A stretch of DNA of 64,000 nucleotides from Tolumonas auensis DSM 9187 (GCF_000023065.1 NC_012691.1:2152501-2216500); one strand, 5' to 3'; shown: positions 14,358-24,599, counted from the first letter of the stretch. A program made the numbers and translations. The notes: generated by a model not told the origin, from the letters alone.

Positions 14358-16739
14358 TCAAATGTCACGATTCCGCAAGCGTAATGCATTGGTGATAACA
14401 GAAACTGAACTTAAACTCATCGCCAGTGCCGCGATCATCGGTGAAAGCAGCATCCCGGTCGCAGAATACAGCACACCGGCAGCCAGTGGGATCCCCAGCG
14501 CATTATAGATAAATGCAAACATCAGATTTTGTTTCATGTTACTGATGGTGGCATTCGATAGTGCTCTGGCAACAGCGATACCGCGCAAATCACCTTTTAC
14601 CAGCGTGACCGGTGCGCTGCTCATAGCGACATCGGTACCCGTTCCCATCGCAACCCCCACATCTGCTTTGGCTAAGGCTGGCGCATCATTAATGCCATCC
14701 CCTGCCATCGCAACGATGTGTCCCTGTTGTTGCAGTCGTTCAACTAAAGCTAATTTATCTGCCGGTTTTACCTCACCATGCACTTCCGCGATCCCGAGTT
14801 TCTTACCTACAGCCAGCGCCGTTGTTACTCCGTCACCCGTCGCCATGATAACGGTGATCCCTTCAGCCTTAAGCTGAGTTAACGCTTCCGCTGTTGATGC
14901 TTTTATTGGATCACTGACGGCAAGTAATCCGGCTAATTTATTGTTAATGGCCAGATACATCACGCTGGCCCCTTCGGTGCGCAGTCGTTCTGCATCGGTG
15001 AGCAGCTCTACAATGTTGACCCCCACCTGTTCCATCAAGGCGGTATTGCCCAGCATGACCGACTGTCCGGCTATCAAGCCTTCAACGCCAATGCCTGAAA
15101 TCGTTTCAAACTGACTCACCGGCTCGAGCAATAGCCCCTTTACCCGTGCCGCATCAACAATGGCATGCGCGAGTGGATGTTCACTGCCCTGATCCAGGCT
15201 GGCGGCAACACGCAGGATCTGTTCTGCATCAAATCCGGCTACCGGGATCACTTGCTCAAAAACAGGATGCCCTTCGGTCAGTGTGCCTGTCTTATCCACG
15301 ATTAACGTATCCACCTTCCGGAAGTTTTCAATGGCTGCGGCATCCCGGAACAAGACGCCTTTGGTGGCGGCTTTACCGGTGGCAACCATAATCGACATAG
15401 GCGTCGCTAATCCCAACGCACAAGGGCAGGCAATAATCAGCACGGCTACTGCATTCAGCAGTCCGAATTCCCAGCCAGTGGCCGGGCCAAAGATGCCCCA
15501 GCCAAAGAAGGTTAAAACAGCAATCGACACAACGATAATCACGAAATGACCGGCGATACGATCGGCCATCCGTTGCATCGGCGCTTTAGAACGCTGGGCC
15601 TGAGCGACCATATTCACAATCTGAGCTAATACCGTTTGTGAGCCGACCTTTTCCGACCGCATGGTGAGCGCACCCGTGGTATTCATCGTTGCGCCAATCA
15701 CTTTATCCCCCGCTTTTTTACTGACCGGAATAGGCTCGCCGGTCAGCATCGATTCATCTACGGTACTGGAACCGTCAATGATAACGCCATCTACCGGCAC
15801 TTTTTCACCGGGACGAATTCGCAGCACATCCCCCACATGAACATGCGTTAAAGGAACATCTTCCTCCGAACCATCCGCATTGATCCGGCGTGCCGTTTTA
15901 GGGGCCAGCCCCATCAGTAAACGGATCGCTTCCGAGGTTTGAGATCGGGCTTTGAGCTCCATCACCTGCCCGAGCAAGGTCAGTGAAATGATGACATCAG
16001 CGGCTTCAAAATAAACGGCAACACGGCCCATCGACTGAAAAGAAAGAGGAAAAATCTCAGGGATAATGGTGGCGACAACACTGTAGATAAATGCAGTGCC
16101 CGTCCCCGTTCCGATAAGCGTCCACATATTAGGGCTGCGGTGCAGAATAGATTTTGCCCAGCGGGTAAAGAATGGCCAGCCGGCCCAGAGTACAACAGGA
16201 ACTGACAGAACTAATTCAATCCAGCTTTGCAGTTGCATGCTGAATAATGCGGCCTGGTGACCAAACATCGCCAATAATGTCACGACCACCGTCAGTGGTA
16301 GCGTAAACCAGAAACGGTGCTGAAAATCACGCAGTTCCGGGTTTTCCTCTTCTTCCAATGAGGGCTGTTCCTGTTCCAGCGCCATTCCACATTTTGGGCA
16401 ACTTCCGGGATGATCCTGACGAATCTCCGGATGCATCGGGCAGGTATACATCACTCCCGCTTCGGCCGGTATTTCCTTGTCAGGAATAGCTGTTTCTTCC
16501 TTATGTAAATAACGGGTCGGCTCTGCCTTGAACTTATGCAGACAATGCTCACTGCAAAAACGATAGACCTGCCCCTCGTACTGATATTGAAGCGGAGCGT
16601 CTTTATCAACTTCCATCCCACAGACAGGATCTGTCCATTTCTGCTCTTCATTAGCAGAAGCGTGCATGTGTCCGCTGTGATCATGAGCGGTTGCTGCCGG
16701 ATGTGTTGATGAAGCAGGATGGATATGAGTAATTTTCAT
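14358..16739 (-). CDS. copA: Copper-exporting P1B-type ATPase with YHS and heavy-metal-binding domains
   Basis: Inner-membrane ATPase exporting Cu+ (possibly Ag+). 793 residues: a His-rich N-terminus (1-26), a YHS domain (about 36-80, DPVCGMEV and FCSEHC), a heavy-metal-binding domain (98-120, YTCPMHPEI...CPKCGMAL), then the P-type core. The core has TGEP (333-336), the ion-site CPC (438-440), the phosphorylation motif DKTGTLTEG (482-490), SEHPLA (519-524) and GDGINDAP (680-687). The usual ferredoxin-fold CxxC metal-binding domains are replaced by the YHS/HMBD pair, as in SilP/CopF-like pumps. It lies 78 bases downstream of the multicopper oxidase, in the same orientation. Confidence 0.92.
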   Translation of the reverse strand: MKITHIHPASSTHPAATAHDHSGHMHASANEEQKWTDPVCGMEVDKDAPLQYQYEGQVYRFCSEHCLHKFKAEPTRYLHKEETAIPDKEIPAEAGVMYTCPMHPEIRQDHPGSCPKCGMALEQEQPSLEEEENPELRDFQHRFWFTLPLTVVVTLLAMFGHQAALFSMQLQSWIELVLSVPVVLWAGWPFFTRWAKSILHRSPNMWTLIGTGTGTAFIYSVVATIIPEIFPLSFQSMGRVAVYFEAADVIISLTLLGQVMELKARSQTSEAIRLLMGLAPKTARRINADGSEEDVPLTHVHVGDVLRIRPGEKVPVDGVIIDGSSTVDESMLTGEPIPVSKKAGDKVIGATMNTTGALTMRSEKVGSQTVLAQIVNMVAQAQRSKAPMQRMADRIAGHFVIIVVSIAVLTFFGWGIFGPATGWEFGLLNAVAVLIIACPCALGLATPMSIMVATGKAATKGVLFRDAAAIENFRKVDTLIVDKTGTLTEGHPVFEQVIPVAGFDAEQILRVAASLDQGSEHPLAHAIVDAARVKGLLLEPVSQFETISGIGVEGLIAGQSVMLGNTALMEQVGVNIVELLTDAERLRTEGASVMYLAINNKLAGLLAVSDPIKASTAEALTQLKAEGITVIMATGDGVTTALAVGKKLGIAEVHGEVKPADKLALVERLQQQGHIVAMAGDGINDAPALAKADVGVAMGTGTDVAMSSAPVTLVKGDLRGIAVARALSNATISNMKQNLMFAFIYNALGIPLAAGVLYSATGMLLSPMIAALAMSLSSVSVITNALRLRNRDI

Positions 16740-16817
16740 AATCGTGCCGCCTTATTCAGACATGGCAGGAAAAATCGTGGGGTACGTTTGCCCTGATTGC
16801 CCATCATCATTAACGCT

Positions 16818-18287
16818 CTATTCCACCAGCTGTATCGCCATCATCCCCTGAACTTCATGTTCCAGAATATGGCAGTGCAGCATTCTCAGTCCCGGAAAAT
16901 CCTGCCGTATTTTGATGCGGACGGTTTCACCAGGACGCGCATTCACCGTGTCTTTCCATGCCTTGTACGGCGCTGGCGTCCGGATGCCATTGAGCTCAGT
17001 TTCAACGACCTGGAATTGTGTGCCATGGATATGGAACGGGTGATCCATATCAGACTTGTTTGTGATCTCCCAAAGTTCCGTTTCATGAATACGGCTGGTG
17101 AAATCAACCCGGTGCATATCAAAGGATTTGCCATTGATGAGAAATAGCATCGAATGCTGGCCGTTGGCCATGCTCATCGCTTCACTGAATACCATTTTCT
17201 TCGTGGCTTTGGCCTCACCCAGATCATCGATCTTTCTTAATGTATCCGGGATGGCGATGGACTGGCCGGCAAGCAAACTGACTGCGGCGATATTGATACT
17301 TTTTTCAGCCGCGACGTGCCCCATTTTGCCCCGGTTATAGGGTTCTGCGACTAAACTGGCATTGCCTTCCTGCCCTGTGGCATCAACAATGATTTCGGCT
17401 CTTTCAGCTGGCGCCAGCAACAGTACTTGCAGATCCCGCACCGGTTTCTCAAGTAAGCCGCCATCGGTGCCTACCAACGTAAATTTGCGTCCGCCGAGTG
17501 AGAGATTGAGATACCGGGCGCTGGTCGCATTCCAGATCCGCCAGCGTTCAGTCCCTTTTACCTCGACCACCGGCTGATACTGACCATTAACCAGCACAAA
17601 CTGGCCTTCGCGGCCATTCATCCAGTCGTTACCATCATTATTCGCAATCGTGGCATCGCTGTTCAATTTGAGATCCGAGATCATCAGATTGCGTTCAGGG
17701 ATATTTTTCAGCGGATCATCTTTCGCCCGGACAATAAATGGTGCGGCCAATCCTTTGTACACCTGCTCTGCGGTATATTCATGCGGATGCGGGTGATACC
17801 AGTAAGTGCCGGCACTGCCTTCAGGTAATGTAAAACGATAACTATGTTCTGTACCCGGTAATACCGGATCCATGGGGTTGCCATCCTGTTCCGGCGGAAT
17901 AGGTAAACCATGCCAGTGAATGGTAGTCGGCTGGCTCAGTTTATTGATAAACCGAATCTCGACCGTATCGCCTTCATTCACTTCGATCAGGGAACCAGGA
18001 ACACTACCATTATATGCCCAGACCGTGGTCTTTTTTCCGGCGACAAATTCGGTTTCGGTGGGTGCCGCAGTCACATCCGCCTTGAAGAGATTTGGTTGCT
18101 TACTCTGGTTCGCTAACTTAGCTATTTCCTGCAAAACGGCGCCATGTGGCAGCAACGGTGCCTTGATTGTCTCCGCACGCATCATTGGCATCATCATGCC
18201 ATGCATAGATTCTTGCGCAGAGGCAAACGAACTCCAGAGGGTTGAACCAGCCCCCAGGAGCAGGATCCCAAGAGAACGATATAACAT
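16818..18287 (-). CDS. Periplasmic multicopper oxidase (CueO/CopA-oxidase like)
   Basis: Oxidises Cu+ to less toxic Cu2+ in the periplasm, using O2. 489 residues with a Sec-type signal peptide (1-24, cleavage after FASA; no twin-arginine motif, unlike CueO). Three cupredoxin domains carry all four copper motifs: HWHG (124-127), HPHPHE (165-170), HPFHIHG (416-422) and HCHILEHEVQGM (from 471) with a Met axial ligand. The short Met-rich segment MHGMMMPMM after the signal may bind copper. It is the first gene of the operon with copA. No adjacent CueR/CopR-type regulator was found. Confidence 0.9.
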   Translation of the reverse strand: MLYRSLGILLLGAGSTLWSSFASAQESMHGMMMPMMRAETIKAPLLPHGAVLQEIAKLANQSKQPNLFKADVTAAPTETEFVAGKKTTVWAYNGSVPGSLIEVNEGDTVEIRFINKLSQPTTIHWHGLPIPPEQDGNPMDPVLPGTEHSYRFTLPEGSAGTYWYHPHPHEYTAEQVYKGLAAPFIVRAKDDPLKNIPERNLMISDLKLNSDATIANNDGNDWMNGREGQFVLVNGQYQPVVEVKGTERWRIWNATSARYLNLSLGGRKFTLVGTDGGLLEKPVRDLQVLLLAPAERAEIIVDATGQEGNASLVAEPYNRGKMGHVAAEKSINIAAVSLLAGQSIAIPDTLRKIDDLGEAKATKKMVFSEAMSMANGQHSMLFLINGKSFDMHRVDFTSRIHETELWEITNKSDMDHPFHIHGTQFQVVETELNGIRTPAPYKAWKDTVNARPGETVRIKIRQDFPGLRMLHCHILEHEVQGMMAIQLVE

Positions 18288-18404
18288 GTATTCACCCTAT
18301 TTGTTTATCGGCTGCTGAATAAAGCATAGTCAATGCTACTCAGAAAAACAGAGCGATTTCTCAGGGGGAAAACAGCCGGAGACCAATAGTATTTTGAACT
18401 CAGA

Positions 18405-19358
18405 TCAAACGGCATATCTTTTTAGTTGCTCGCTATTCACTCGTAGACCCTCGTGATTTCGGAGTACTTCTAATAAGAAATCTGCTGTTGCTCTCACACG
18501 GGGAGCGAGTAATGCCCGGTGAGGATATTGCAGCATCAGCTCAAACGCTCCCGGATCATGACTGTCGTGCAAGATCAATTTCAACGCACCACTTTGCAAA
18601 TGTTCCCACGCCAGATAAATACCAACTTCTGCAATGCCCAAACCACTCAATGCAGCCTGTATCATTGCTTCAGGATCAGACAGTGTTATTGCTGTGGAAC
18701 GTGGTTCAAACAAAAATACCTTGCCGTCAGGTTGATGAAATGTCCACGGGGATAGCTTACTGCCAAGAAAACGGCGCGAGATCAGCTTGTGCTTCGATAA
18801 ATCGCCCGGTTGCTTTGGAACACCAAACTTTTTCAGATAATCGGGTGTAGCAACCAGCCCTAGCTTAAGTGGCCCTAGCGAGCGTGAAATCATGGATGAA
18901 TCGTGGATTGTTCCTCCTCGCACGACTAAGTCATACCCTTCCTGAACAAAATCCACCAATCGATCATCAAAATCCAGCTCAACATTCAGACCCGGATGAA
19001 GTGCAAGTAAATCAGGTAATACAGGCATGAGTAACCTGCGGCCTATCACATTAGGCACAGACATACGAACCAGACCAACCGGATTTGATTTTGCCGTGGT
19101 CAAGCTCTCTACTGCTTGTTCCAGTGACTCCAACGCCAATTGAGCCTGAGATAAAAATAAGGTGCCTTCGGCGGTCAGACTCAGGCTTCGGGTGGTGCGA
19201 TTCATCAACCGAACGCCAAGAGATGCCTCCAGTGCGGCCACATTTTTACTCACTGCGGCTGGCGTCACATCTATTAACCGGGCGGCGGCTGTAAAGCTAC
19301 CCAGACGCGCTGCGTGAACAAAAGAAATTATGCCGCTTAGCTTACTTAATGACTCCAT
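18405..19358 (-). CDS. LysR-family transcriptional regulator
   Basis: 317-residue LysR regulator: N-terminal winged HTH (about 5-65, GIISFVHAARLGSFTAAARLIDVTPAAVSKNVAALEASLGVRL, written as separate pieces in the family) and a substrate-binding domain from about 90. It is divergent from the DUF1330/quinone reductase pair at 19470, which it probably controls. The ATG at 19358 has an AGGG box eight bases upstream; two GTG codons just before are less likely. The closest general type is the CrgA/YafC/DmlR clade (TTRSLSLTAEG segment). The ligand is unknown. Confidence 0.85.
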   Translation of the reverse strand: MESLSKLSGIISFVHAARLGSFTAAARLIDVTPAAVSKNVAALEASLGVRLMNRTTRSLSLTAEGTLFLSQAQLALESLEQAVESLTTAKSNPVGLVRMSVPNVIGRRLLMPVLPDLLALHPGLNVELDFDDRLVDFVQEGYDLVVRGGTIHDSSMISRSLGPLKLGLVATPDYLKKFGVPKQPGDLSKHKLISRRFLGSKLSPWTFHQPDGKVFLFEPRSTAITLSDPEAMIQAALSGLGIAEVGIYLAWEHLQSGALKLILHDSHDPGAFELMLQYPHRALLAPRVRATADFLLEVLRNHEGLRVNSEQLKRYAV

Positions 19359-19469
19359 CACCACACCCTTATTTTCAACTTTTAGTTATATGGCTTTATA
19401 TAATTACATGGTTTTTCTCAATAATTAACCCCTATAGAATGTGCTCATTAAATCAACAAGGGCAACATT

Positions 19470-19769
19470 ATGGCGAATCCCGTTTATTTCATTATCGATG
19501 TAAAAATTACCGATCCTGAAGGCATGAAACCTTATCAGGCCAAAGTTGCTGCAACCTTTGAAGCCTTTGGCGGCAAGCGCATTGTGGCTGGCGGAAAGGT
19601 AGAGTCACTGGAAGGTAATGCGCCTCAGGGCAAAATTGTCATCGTGCAGTTTGACAATATGGAACAGGCGCACGCCTGGCATGATTCACCGGAATATCAA
19701 ACGATTATCGGTTACCGGCATGCGGCTGCCGAAAGTCATGCTTATCTGGTTGAAGGTGTGGCTCTGTAA
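19470..19769 (+). CDS. DUF1330 family small protein
   Basis: 99-residue single-domain alpha+beta barrel protein (dimeric ferredoxin-like fold). Family hallmarks are YFIIDVKITDPEGMKPYQAKVAATFEAFGGKRIVAGG and VIVQFDNMEQAHAWHDSPEYQTIIGYRHAAAESHAYLVEG. Biochemical function of the family is not settled. It is preceded by AAGGGC, lies 61 bases before a quinone-reductase-like gene, and is divergent from a LysR gene. A role in stress or aromatic metabolism is guessed from neighbours only. Confidence 0.85.
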   Translation: MANPVYFIIDVKITDPEGMKPYQAKVAATFEAFGGKRIVAGGKVESLEGNAPQGKIVIVQFDNMEQAHAWHDSPEYQTIIGYRHAAAESHAYLVEGVAL

Positions 19770-19830
19770 GCCAGACATCAAAATAAATCTTAGCTAGCAA
19801 ACTTATTAGTTAGAAAACCAAAAGGACAAC

Positions 19831-20373
19831 ATGATGAAAACTCTGGTTATCGTTTCCCACCCTTATCCTGAACGTTCCAAAGCTACCAAAGCACTGGAAG
19901 AAATTGCAGCAACTGTTCCGGGCGTGACTGTTCGCAATTTAGAAACCTTATATGGCAATAACATCAATGGATTCGATCTCACTGCTGAACAAAAAGCACA
20001 AGAAGAAGCCGATCGCGTGGTTTATCTGTTCCCAATCCACTGGTTTAACTTAACCCCGATGCTGAAAGCCTACCTGAATGAAGTATGGGCTTATGGCTGG
20101 GCATTCGGTCCTGACGCGGCTGCCTTAAAAGGCAAAGAAATGCAGGTGGTGACAACGGCAGGGGCCAGTAAATTCACCTATTCTGCTGAGGGATTAATAA
20201 AGAGCAGCATGGAAGATGTTCTGACACCGATGAAAGCCAGTGCTTACTATGTTGGCATGAAATATAACCAACCTTTAGCGTTTCATAACGCGATAGGGGC
20301 TAGCGATGAAGCTATTGCTGAATACCAAAAAGCGTTTGTAACTCTATTAAATCTCCCTTTAGCAACCGCTTAA
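19831..20373 (+). CDS. Flavodoxin-fold NAD(P)H:quinone reductase-like protein
   Basis: 180-residue Flavodoxin_2 family protein, similar to KefF, YwrO and YabF-type FMN-dependent NAD(P)H dehydrogenases. It has the N-terminal phosphate-binding segment VIVSHPYPERSKATK and the flavin-site segments YLFPIHWFNLTPMLKAYLNEVW and VTTAGA. The likely activity is two-electron reduction of quinones, protecting against redox cycling. There are two tandem ATG codons; AAAGGA is four bases from the first and seven from the second (19834), so the second may be the actual start. No partner Kef channel is nearby. Confidence 0.82.
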   Translation: MMKTLVIVSHPYPERSKATKALEEIAATVPGVTVRNLETLYGNNINGFDLTAEQKAQEEADRVVYLFPIHWFNLTPMLKAYLNEVWAYGWAFGPDAAALKGKEMQVVTTAGASKFTYSAEGLIKSSMEDVLTPMKASAYYVGMKYNQPLAFHNAIGASDEAIAEYQKAFVTLLNLPLATA

Positions 20374-20432
20374 CAGATGCCCGGGTATTCCTGCTGACTG
20401 GGCAACACATTTAATGGGTCAGGAAATCAGTC

Positions 20433-21326
20433 TCATTCACGCCAGCGCAGTTTTTCAATCACTAATGCCAAAGCTGGAGGAAGCTGGTGACGGCTGGTGT
20501 AATAGAGGTGATAACCAGGAAACACGGGCCACCAATCCTCAAGTACCGGTATCAATCGTCCTGCATCAAGGTGAGGCTGCACGATATCCAATGGTGAAAA
20601 AGTAAGCCCCACACCATCCAGAGCCGCTTGCAGCATCAGGAAAGTATTGTTGAACGTAGTTTGCCCATTAACACGAACGTTAATCTGCTGGCCACCCTTT
20701 TCAAATTCCCAGGCATACAAGCCACCATGCGTAGGCAAACGCAGGTTGATACCGCGATGCTCTGTGAGATCGTGAGGTGTAGTTGGTAATGAACGTCCGG
20801 TGAAATACTCAGGCGCTCCTGCAACAGCCATGCGTAAATCAGGCCCAATACGTACTGCAACCATGTCTTTATCCACCTGGTCGCCAAAGCGTACACCTGC
20901 ATCAAATTGCCGGGCTGATATATCTGTCAATCCGTAGTCCACTGTGAACTCAATATGGATATCGGAATACTCTTTAAGTAAAGGCAACAGCCGCGGCCAG
21001 AGTATCGTCGCTACAGCATGGTCATGAGCTGTAATGCGTACAGTACCCGCGGGCTTGTCTCGCATCTCACTTAATGCCTCTAGTTCCAGCTTGATTTCAT
21101 CAAGTCGAGGAGCTATGGCATTCAACAGCTTTGAACCGGCTTCTGTGGTGGAAACGCTACGAGTAGTGCGCGTAAGCAATCGAATGCCAAGGCGCGCTTC
21201 AAGGGCCTGCATTGAGTGGCTCAATGCAGAGCGAGACACACCCAGTTGAGCCGCTGCACGGGTGAAACTGCGTTCATGAGCTACAACTACAAACGCTTGG
21301 AGGTCATTTAGATTTTCTTTTGGCAT
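20433..21326 (-). CDS. LysR-family regulator (DmlR/YafC-like), copy A
   Basis: 297-residue LysR regulator with N-terminal HTH (about 5-64) containing RSFTRAAAQLGVSRSALSHSMQ and the TTRSVSTTEAG segment. The C-terminal ligand domain includes YDAGVRFGDQVDKDMVAVRIGP. It is divergent from the aldo/keto reductase gene at 21455, the probable target. It is clearly paralogous to the LysR gene at 24801-25694, sharing the same length and many segments. The ligand is unknown. Confidence 0.87.
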   Translation of the reverse strand: MPKENLNDLQAFVVVAHERSFTRAAAQLGVSRSALSHSMQALEARLGIRLLTRTTRSVSTTEAGSKLLNAIAPRLDEIKLELEALSEMRDKPAGTVRITAHDHAVATILWPRLLPLLKEYSDIHIEFTVDYGLTDISARQFDAGVRFGDQVDKDMVAVRIGPDLRMAVAGAPEYFTGRSLPTTPHDLTEHRGINLRLPTHGGLYAWEFEKGGQQINVRVNGQTTFNNTFLMLQAALDGVGLTFSPLDIVQPHLDAGRLIPVLEDWWPVFPGYHLYYTSRHQLPPALALVIEKLRWRE

Positions 21327-21454
21327 TGGTGAATTTTATGCACAAGAGCATGTTGATTTTCCCATCTACCGATCAATTTACCTTAGTAATATATTCTTAT
21401 CAAATGCTCACCAAGAAATATGAGTTTCCTACTGACTCAGGAGAAAATGAATTA

Positions 21455-22465
21455 ATGGATTATCGATATCTGGGTCGTAGCGCCCTGCAAGTGTCGCCAA
21501 TTTGCCTCGGCGCTATGATGTTCGGCGGTGAAACCGACGAAGCGACCTCAAAACGCATCATTGCGAAAGCGGCGGATCAGGGCGTCAACTTCCTCGATAC
21601 AGCGGACATATATCACGCTGGTCGTTCCGAGGAGATAGTGGGACAAGCCATCGCCACTGACCGTGACCGCTGGGTTGTGGCGACCAAATTCGGATTCCCG
21701 GCTGGCATCACTGCCGGGCCAAATCAGCAGGGACAATCACGCAAGTGGATCTTTCAATCGGTCGAAGCAAGCCTGAAGCGACTTGGCACCGACTACATCG
21801 ACCTGCTTTATTTCCACCGTGCCATTCCTGGCCTGCAATTGGAGGAAGGTGTGCGCGCCATAGGCGACCTGATCAGCCAGGGGAAGATTCGGTATTTCGG
21901 GCTTTCCAACTTCCGTGGCTGGCGTATTGCTGAGGTTGTTCGTATTGCCGACCAACTCGGTATCGACCGGCCCGTCGCTAGTGAGCCGCTCTACAACATT
22001 GTGGATCGTACTGCCGAGGTTGAACAGTTGCCCGCGGCCGGTCACTACGGTCTGGGAGTTGTGTCCTATAGCCCACTAGCCCGCGGCGTACTTTCGGGCA
22101 AGTACGCCGTAGATACGCCGCCGCCAGCAGACAGCCGCGCGGGCCGTGGTGACAGGCGCATGCAGCAGACCGAATGGCGCCCTGAGTCGCTAAAGATCGC
22201 GCAGGCCATAGCCATACATGCAGCCGAACACGGCACTACATCAATAGCTTTCGCACTGGCTTGGGTGCTCAAGAACCGTCTGATCAGCGCGACCATCGCT
22301 GGCCCCCGGACGGAGGCTCAATGGGACAGCTATGTCGATGCCCTGACAGTGCAGATAACCCAAGAGGACGAACAATTCATCAACGCTCTGGTTTCCCCCG
22401 GTCACGCATCGACGCAGGGCTATACCGATCCTGGCTACCCAATTGAAGGGCGTGTCGTCTCATGA
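21455..22465 (+). CDS. Aldo/keto reductase
   Basis: 336-residue NADPH-dependent oxidoreductase with a TIM-barrel fold. The catalytic tetrad region is visible (FLDTADIYHAGRSEEIVG with Asp and Tyr; VVATKFGF with Lys; LYFHR with His), as is the cofactor loop YSPLARGVLSGKY near the middle. I start at ATG 21455, where the conserved DYRYLGRSALQVSPICLG begins, with an AGGAG box 11 bases upstream. Codon use is more GC-rich than in the flanking genes, hinting at separate acquisition. It is divergent from a LysR gene and followed by a carboxymuconolactone-decarboxylase-like gene. The substrate is unknown. Confidence 0.88.
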   Translation: MDYRYLGRSALQVSPICLGAMMFGGETDEATSKRIIAKAADQGVNFLDTADIYHAGRSEEIVGQAIATDRDRWVVATKFGFPAGITAGPNQQGQSRKWIFQSVEASLKRLGTDYIDLLYFHRAIPGLQLEEGVRAIGDLISQGKIRYFGLSNFRGWRIAEVVRIADQLGIDRPVASEPLYNIVDRTAEVEQLPAAGHYGLGVVSYSPLARGVLSGKYAVDTPPPADSRAGRGDRRMQQTEWRPESLKIAQAIAIHAAEHGTTSIAFALAWVLKNRLISATIAGPRTEAQWDSYVDALTVQITQEDEQFINALVSPGHASTQGYTDPGYPIEGRVVS

Positions 22466-22510
22466 GACGGTCGGTTGCCGCAATCCCCGAGCCATCACCA
22501 GGAGCACACC

Positions 22511-22570
22511 ATGCAGATCATTCGTCGTCCAGGCCCGTTTAAGGTAACGATCCAAAAGGTGGAACAATGA
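22511..22570 (+). CDS. 19-residue leader-like small ORF coupled to the CMD gene
   Basis: Encodes MQIIRRPGPFKVTIQKVEQ. It has a good AGGAG Shine-Dalgarno seven bases before its ATG, and its TGA overlaps the next ATG (ATGA at 22567-22570). It may be a leader peptide that couples translation, or the remaining N-terminus of a deleted gene, such as the cupins that often accompany carboxymuconolactone-decarboxylase genes. No amino-acid bias typical of attenuators is present. Confidence 0.4.
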   Translation: MQIIRRPGPFKVTIQKVEQ

Positions 22571-23364
22571 CTCAGATAAACAACATAACGCCAGGTAAAT
22601 CAAACATTCAGCGCCGCATAGCTTATGTGTTAGCTATGTCTTTCGGGCTGATCGCTGTGGTGTGTCAAGCTACACCCGCCTTACAGGAATCACAAAACAT
22701 GACAAGTACATCAATAGCATCAGAATTACTTTCGGTTCGCCAGCAAGCCATCTTACCTATTGCCGCCTTCGCCGCTGTGGGCGACCTCCCCAGGTTGAAC
22801 ACAGCGTTGAATCAAGGATTGGACACCGGTCTATCCGTAAGCGATGCACGGGAAGTGTTGGTGCAACTCTATGCCTACGCTGGCTTTCCACGCAGCCTCA
22901 ACGCTCTTGGTGAGCTGATGAAAGTTCTGGATGCTCGCAAACAGCGTGGCATCCAAGACATCCAAGGTCAGGCACCTAGCCATTCCATTCCTACCGGCGA
23001 GGCGTTGCTTATTGCTGGCACCGCCAACCAAACCAAGCTGGTGGGAAGCCCTGTCAAAGGGCCGGTGTTCTACTTTGCACCAGCAATCGATGAATATCTC
23101 AAGACCCATCTATTTGGTGACATATTCGAACGGGACAATCTTGACTGGCAAAGCCGTGAACTTGCCACTATGGGCATGCTGGCTTCGCTGCAAGGGGTTG
23201 AGCCACAGCTACAAGCCCATATGCGCATCAGCTTGAATGTGGGCATCACCGCTAAGCAGTTACGCCAGGCCGTCCAGGTTCTGGAGGACCGAGTCGACGC
23301 CGATACTGCGATGCGCGCACGTAATGCACTGGAGCATCTGCTTGCAGCCATGCCCGGACACTAA
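22567..23364 (+). CDS. Exported carboxymuconolactone-decarboxylase (CMD/AhpD-like) family protein
   Basis: 265 residues: an N-terminal hydrophobic segment (about 18-36, probable signal peptide ending in VVCQA) and two CMD-type helical repeats (about 55-130 and 175-258; LSVSDAREVLVQLYAYAGFPRSLNALGELMKVL and SRELATMGMLASLQGVEPQLQAHMRISLNVG). No CxxC pair of the AhpD type is visible, so a thiol peroxidase role is unlikely; a decarboxylase or cofactor-less enzyme is possible. Export of a CMD protein is less common but recurs next to aldo/keto reductases. Its start overlaps the upstream small ORF. Confidence 0.8.
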   Translation: MTQINNITPGKSNIQRRIAYVLAMSFGLIAVVCQATPALQESQNMTSTSIASELLSVRQQAILPIAAFAAVGDLPRLNTALNQGLDTGLSVSDAREVLVQLYAYAGFPRSLNALGELMKVLDARKQRGIQDIQGQAPSHSIPTGEALLIAGTANQTKLVGSPVKGPVFYFAPAIDEYLKTHLFGDIFERDNLDWQSRELATMGMLASLQGVEPQLQAHMRISLNVGITAKQLRQAVQVLEDRVDADTAMRARNALEHLLAAMPGH

Positions 23365-23435
23365 AATGGCTATCAGCTAAGTCCTTTGTGTATGTTTTAG
23401 TGGTTTAGCGACTTATTAAATCCTACAAACTGGAC

Positions 23436-24599
23436 TTAGTTATCTTCCTTAACCCGCCCGAAATGATGAATAGCCAGGGCTAACAGTGCTACAACAAAGC
23501 CAAAACCGCAGACAGCCAACCATCCACTCTGTACCCATAAGATGCTCGCTGCTGCTGCACCAATTGAACCACCGATAAAAATGGTAGATACATATATGGT
23601 ATTAATTCTGCTGCTGGCTTGTGCATCAAGTCCTAATATCATGGATTGATTAGACACATTAGCGATCGATAAGCCGAAATCCAGCAAGACAACACCAACA
23701 ATTAAGCCTGCCATCGTTGGCGATATCATGAATATGCCATATGCAATCGCACAGAAAATTAATCCAGACAACAGTATTTTTTGAACACCGTAACGAGTGG
23801 TCATTCGACCACTCATATTGGCCGCCAGAACACCGACTAAGCCTAAAATACCAAAGGCACCAGCAATGGCGGCACCTTGCTCAAAAGGCGGCTTCGCTAA
23901 CAACAGAGCGAGTGTTGACCAGAACGCGTTGAATATGGCAAAGAGACAGGCTTGAATAGCACAGGCAATACGTAGTTGACGATGTTTGATAAGCAGTGAA
24001 AACATAGATTTAAGCAATTCGGAATACGGCTGCGTTGTTTTCGGCTTAACTTTAGGTAGTGACGCCCTGAGCACTATGCCTAAAATCAGAGCAACAATAC
24101 TGGCGAACACAAACATCGGACGCCACCCCAGTGATTGACCGATTGCGCCACTGATCGTCCTGGCCAAAAGAATACCAGCCAAAATGCCACTAAAAACAAC
24201 ACCAACCGAGTGACTTCGCTGTTCTGGCATTGATAAATCAGCAGCGAGTGGCACCAGTATTTGCGTAATAATGGCACCAAATCCGACAAACAATGAGGCG
24301 AAAGCCAGTAACATTAATGAATTTGAAAATGCGCAAACTAAGGTTGAAATGACTAATACACTCGTCAGGAGAACCGTTAATTTTCGTCTATCAACTATAT
24401 CGCCCAATGGCAAAATAAAGACGATACCAAGGGTATAACCAACCAGTGTAGCGGATGCTACCCAGCCAACCGATGTCTGTGCGTTAAAGGTGTTTGCAAT
24501 CATTGCCAGCAACGGCTGCGCATAGTAAAGATTAGCGACTGAGGCACCGGCACCGAGCGCTAATAAAAAAAGTAGTTTCCGGGATAAAGTTTGTGTCAT
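23436..24599 (-). CDS. MFS transporter, DHA1-type drug/metabolite exporter
   Basis: 387-residue major-facilitator protein with about twelve hydrophobic segments. The motif-A-like loop after segment 2 reads FILPLGDIVDRRKLTVLL, and NLYYAQPLLAMIA in segment 1 is typical of YnfM/YgaY-like members. It is convergent with the CMD gene and lies just downstream of a LysR gene on the same strand, which may control it. The substrate cannot be inferred; efflux of toxic organic compounds is the usual guess for this group. Confidence 0.87.
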   Translation of the reverse strand: MTQTLSRKLLFLLALGAGASVANLYYAQPLLAMIANTFNAQTSVGWVASATLVGYTLGIVFILPLGDIVDRRKLTVLLTSVLVISTLVCAFSNSLMLLAFASLFVGFGAIITQILVPLAADLSMPEQRSHSVGVVFSGILAGILLARTISGAIGQSLGWRPMFVFASIVALILGIVLRASLPKVKPKTTQPYSELLKSMFSLLIKHRQLRIACAIQACLFAIFNAFWSTLALLLAKPPFEQGAAIAGAFGILGLVGVLAANMSGRMTTRYGVQKILLSGLIFCAIAYGIFMISPTMAGLIVGVVLLDFGLSIANVSNQSMILGLDAQASSRINTIYVSTIFIGGSIGAAAASILWVQSGWLAVCGFGFVVALLALAIHHFGRVKEDN

